Positions 60,278 to 64,000 of a stretch of DNA of 64,000 bases are shown piece by piece. The notes beneath the pieces were generated by a model, which worked only from the letters and a program-made list of their open reading frames with translations, had not been told where the DNA came from and searched no databases. Source of the DNA: Cardiocondyla obscurior (taxonomy: Eukaryota; Arthropoda; Insecta; Hymenoptera; Formicidae); NCBI RefSeq assembly GCF_019399895.1, contig NC_091871.1:3439001-3503000 (forward strand). Direction: 5' to 3'. The position numbers were made by a program, and so were the translations under genes. Numbering within the stretch: position 1 is the stretch's first letter; each line of letters begins with the position of its first letter.

Positions 60278-61998
60278 TAGAGGAGAGAAAGGTGGAGGCT
60301 TGTCGCATCAGGGGCGTAACACACGGACACGTTGGTACGGCAAGCCAATAATTATTGTTTTTACCCGGCAGCAGCGGGCCGCAATTAAAAACTGTTTATT
60401 TATTCAGGCCCGGCTTTTTAGCATTCACTCGCACACCACCGGTCGTTCCTCGTGCGTGCATGTGGTTCTCGCGCGCGTGTGCGTGCGCCGCCCGTACCAC
60501 CCGGCGCGATTTTTCGGCTTACCAAACCGTTGTTTCCAATTTTCCCCCGGTGCGTCGTTTTCCAGCTTGCGCGCGGGGCCGGGCCGCCCGAAAAAAAATT
60601 GCCAGTCACTTCCGCCATCGCGGAGGAGGGATTAAAAAGCGGTGCTACCGTTCGGCGAGTCGAGCGCTCGATCGATCGCGCGAATTCAGTGACACGAGCG
60701 AGTCGCGCGATCCCTTTTCCGGAAAATCGATGATAAATGTCGGGCGGGAGAAGAGAGGACGAAGGCTTTGAAACTTAGCGCAGCCTCGTGTTGTGCGTAA
60801 AATATTGTTGAAAAAAAACCCTCCAAAAAAAAAAAAAAAAATCTTTATCCTATTTATATTTTTACAAGTCTCATATTTACACGGGAATAAATCCATAAAC
60901 CTGCGTGTGAATACCTCTGTAATGCAGTCCCCTTATTGGTTTCGTTCGATTCGGCACTATATTCCGCGCGTTTATTAATTATTTATGGCCTCTAGAAAAA
61001 GTAAATTCCGTACTTATTATGTTTAATGACTGCAATTACGTTCGCAATTTATTTCACATCGCGATAACGCGCGTTTTGTAACGCTCTCAATTCTCTCTAT
61101 TGTAATAAAAAGCTGATTGACGTCAATAAACGAACTTTTTTCGTTGAACTGATCGGCGAAGGTTACATCGAACGAAGAAGAGAATCGCTGGAAATTTATA
61201 CCGCATACGGAAAGGAATTTTGGACAGTTTAGGTGTTACAATCGGCAAATTCAATTATGCTGACGCACCGTATTTCCCCTCTCGCCACCCTCCGGGTGTC
61301 GTATTTTCGGACGAATTAGCAAATATTTTCGCGCGACGGAACGGAAAACACGTGTGTCGCACATCGGCCAGTACCGATCATATCATTTCGATCACCTTAT
61401 ACGACCGCGACGGGTGTCGTAAGTCAATAACGCGCGTACAGTTGCGTCGAAAGCTTCTTCGCGACGTTAATTGAAGACACTCGTTGTTCTTGATGCAATT
61501 GCGCCACGCAAAAAAGTTTTTTTTACGCTATCAACGGTGAACGTACAGTTAATTTTCAGCTAATTTTTCACGCAATTACACGAATAAATAATTTATCTTA
61601 TTAATTGTAGCAATTCTTAGCACTCAACCGCTCGGCTTGATAAATCATACAAAGTGTTACAATTATAAAAAAAAAAAATCGATAGATTTATACGTGAGAA
61701 ATATATCCCAGAAAACGTCTCGTAAGAGAGATTTTTATTTTACATTTTCCGCGACTACTTTCTTCATAGTTGGCCTCGTCGTTAGTTCGATTTTCTGACT
61801 GCCAGCAGCAAATTACCCAAAGCACGAGAGTTGAAATATTAATTAAGACAATTTATACGCACGCTCTCCACGGTAAAAACTGTTTTAACGATAATTCAGA
61901 ATTTAGGGCGGTATTAAAAATAAAAGTTTGAAGATTGCAGAACCTCGCGACCTGGCCAGGCGGGCGAATTCCATATTGTACAAGCTTGAACGCGAGGG

Positions 61999-62026
61999 GG
62001 AAAAAAAAGAAAAAAAAAAAAAAAAA
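61999..62026. repeat. A-rich tract
   Basis: A8-G-A17-like tract followed by GGGG. It is one of the longer A tracts of the window. Confidence 0.9.
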
Positions 62027-63227
62027 GGGGAGACTTGGAGCCACCCACCTCGATCGGCGCGCGATCCAGCCGCTATCTCGTGCCGGGATTTATTATTTAA
62101 TCGCACCGCAATATTTATTATTGTACGTAACCCCGCGGGTCTATAAAAATATCGCGCGTTATCGTGCCGCGCGCGCCCGGCCGCTCAATAACAAGCCGGC
62201 GACGATACCTTCGCCCGTGTGTCGAAATCGCCACGAGTGCAATCAACTTTTACTACGAACCGCGCAATTTTCAAAAGAATACGCGCACGCCACGACGAGA
62301 GAATTCTAAAGACCCAAACCGTCCGATTATTCGACACTTGATACAAAGGAAGGTTCAAGCGTTCGCAGCGACGGAATAACTTGAATATCTGTTAGAAATC
62401 AGAAAAAGCAAACGCATTTATGTGATACGTATATAATGTAATTTTCATAAAGTAGTTAACTCGAGTCGATGCCCGAATCAGTTTCCTCTTTTAATAAAAG
62501 AAGACTTGGAACGAGTGCGCTCGAATGATTCGCAGGACACGCGTTCAACGTACTCGAAGGTGAGTTCTTGAAGCATCGCGCAGAAGCAGGTCTTGGCTCT
62601 TCTGGACGTTTGTGATCCGGTTGTATAATAGGTTTCGTATGACGGCAATCACCCGTGTGAGTCACGCATTCTTTTGTCGATACAGGTAGTTTATTATAGA
62701 CAGCTTACTGGAGTTAAAAGGACCGGGTATGGAAAGCTCTTGTCGAGTTACGCAGACCCGCTGCACTTTCTAGAGCTCTCGAACGCGTTTCTGTTTTACT
62801 TCGAGTTAATGGCATTTTATCAAGTCTCGGCGACGGGATAAAATAAACAGCGTGTGGTGTCGCTCGGGCATAATTGCAATTAAAAAAAAAAATTACCGGA
62901 GAAAATTGTTTCGTGGAAAACTATCAGTCCTCCGTGTCGCGGCAGCGTAATTTGCGAAATAATCGTAAGATTTTCCAGACCAGGCGATATTCAAATTAAA
63001 TTAGACTAACTCGTGCGCGCTTCCTTCTGCGGCCGAAAGTCGCGGCCGAAAATTGCCGCCGCAAATCGCGTTCCTTCGTTTATTGTTATAATACTTGTTG
63101 TAACTTGCATAACTGGCTGGCCACGCAGTGCATTCCGGAGTGCATTGCCCCCGCGTACGCGCCAGCAGTCTTTCCGACGAGAGGCGGACAACGCGGCCTT
63201 AACGCAGAATTATTCGTAAAGAGCACG

Positions 63228-63262
63228 TGCACACACATACACACACGCGCGCACGCATACAC
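63228..63262. repeat. (CA)/(CG)n microsatellite
   Basis: CACACACATACACACACGCG and following CGCA units form an alternating purine-pyrimidine stretch that could adopt Z-DNA. Confidence 0.85.
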
Positions 63263-64000
63263 GTACAGACCGCAGGCACACGTACGCTCCCCGCGCCAAC
63301 TTTTTCTCGCCAGATGCTCTCCGCGTTCCATTATTTTGATTCCACCCTTTTTCTTCTTCGTTAAGTCGTAAAATGTAATTAGTCCCTTTGGGTATTCATA
63401 AAATACTTCACATTTTAAAATACACAATAACGCAAAGATGATTACGCGCGGGAGCCCTTCGTGCGTTAGGAATGTCCTCCGATCGACGGGGAGGAGGCAA
63501 AAAAAAAAAGAGAAAAAAAATGTATCCCAAGCTTGAAAAATCTATTATTCAGGATTTGTTCGATAACAATGGAGCTCACCCCGCGTGTATTATTCTTCCG
63601 ATTACACGGGTAACATCGGTGCGTTTTGCGCGCGCCTGCCTTCATAATTCTTAACCGCTTCGCAAATCAGCTAACGTATGTAAATACGCGAGGAGCCCGA
63701 TGCGTTTATACATGCATACGTGCAGCAAAGATGGAAAGGAAATATAAAAGCCGATGAAGAAACACGCGACGCTGGGTGAAGCGCCGATGTTGCCGCACGG
63801 TCGTAGCAATTCGCAAATAAATCTGCGCGATTGTGCGGAGAGGCCACCACGTTACAATGGGAGAAGTCGCCGGTTATCCCCCTTTTCGATTTTCGGGACC
63901 GAGCCGCGCGCGCCTGTATTATTCACGCGAATAAAAATCCCGTCCATTTTAGCGCAATATTATACGTTTTCTCGCGCGATAAATAATCCGCGGTTATTAA

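Larger units (their letters stand above)
58430..64000. other. No gene seen downstream of cassette 2
   Basis: GAGA repeats at 59836-59878, a T-rich tract at 59958-60008, a homopurine tract at 60218-60277 and a CA/CG repeat at 63228-63262 lie in otherwise unremarkable mixed DNA. An 84-codon + strand frame at 61220-61474 has a more balanced amino-acid composition than most here, but no motif that I recognise and no splice context. I leave it uncalled. Confidence 0.55.

Noticed and set aside
61220..61474. 84-codon + strand frame of balanced composition
   Set aside because: It is short, unrecognised and lacks splice or promoter context. Frames of this size are expected by chance in 64 kb.
1..64000. 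tRNA, rRNA, telomeric TTAGG arrays, mariner-type terminal repeats, CRISPR arrays
   Set aside because: A read-through for T-loop motifs, TTAGG repeats, paired terminal repeats and spaced direct repeats found nothing convincing.

Overview
This is a eukaryotic window with no gene that I can recognise. No open frame exceeds about 245 codons. The longest frames are low-complexity readings of GA/CT-rich or CG-rich DNA, and none shows a domain I know. The base composition suggests a hymenopteran insect, most likely an ant. CpG is abundant and not depleted, GC-rich stretches alternate sharply with AT-rich islands, and A/T homopolymer tracts of 9-26 nt occur about once per kilobase. The taxon is an inference from composition alone. 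A gene-free 64 kb stretch like this fits a large intron or the regulatory flank of a developmental gene, but nothing here identifies that gene.

The most gene-like content is on the + strand and sits in AT-rich islands. Around 42.2-42.6 kb there are two exon-like blocks, of 125 nt (X) and 44 nt (Z), each with a good polypyrimidine-AG acceptor and a GTAAG donor, separated by a 121-nt intron. The same cassette recurs about 15.4 kb downstream at 57.6-58.4 kb. There it has X (125 nt), then an extra block of about 311 nt whose 3' end is a second, partial X, then a 117-nt intron and Z (44 nt). By hand alignment the short introns and the upstream flank are 93-95% identical between copies, whereas the exon-like blocks are only 80-84% identical. 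That is the reverse of normal exon/intron conservation. A 56-nt exon-like block with related splice-site sequence lies at 24.6 kb. Together these could be duplicated alternative exons of one long transcript or exons of a repeated lncRNA. A 16-bp perfect hairpin lies just upstream of the first cassette.

Layout: 1-5.2 kb is mixed sequence with GA/CT-rich ends. 5.3-6.1 kb is an AT-rich island. 6.1-21 kb is CpG-rich, with simple repeats, a diverged local duplication (16.9/17.3 kb), a 19-bp tandem duplication (19.06 kb) and a minus-strand acceptor-donor junction resembling a recursive splice site (20.58 kb). 21.1-25.5 kb holds two AT-rich islands with the 24.6 kb exon candidate. 25.5-35 kb is GC-rich, with a perfect 18-bp-stem hairpin (26.1 kb), a possible 93-nt exon (27.7 kb) and a G-quadruplex-prone CG-rich block (34.1-34.9 kb). 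35-42 kb is mixed, with purine and pyrimidine islands. 42.2-42.6 kb is cassette 1. 42.6-57.5 kb is GC-rich with many GA/CT islands. 57.6-58.4 kb is cassette 2. 58.5-64 kb is simple-repeat-rich non-coding DNA.

I saw no rRNA, tRNA, CRISPR, prokaryotic operon or intact transposable element. All alignments and counts were done by eye.
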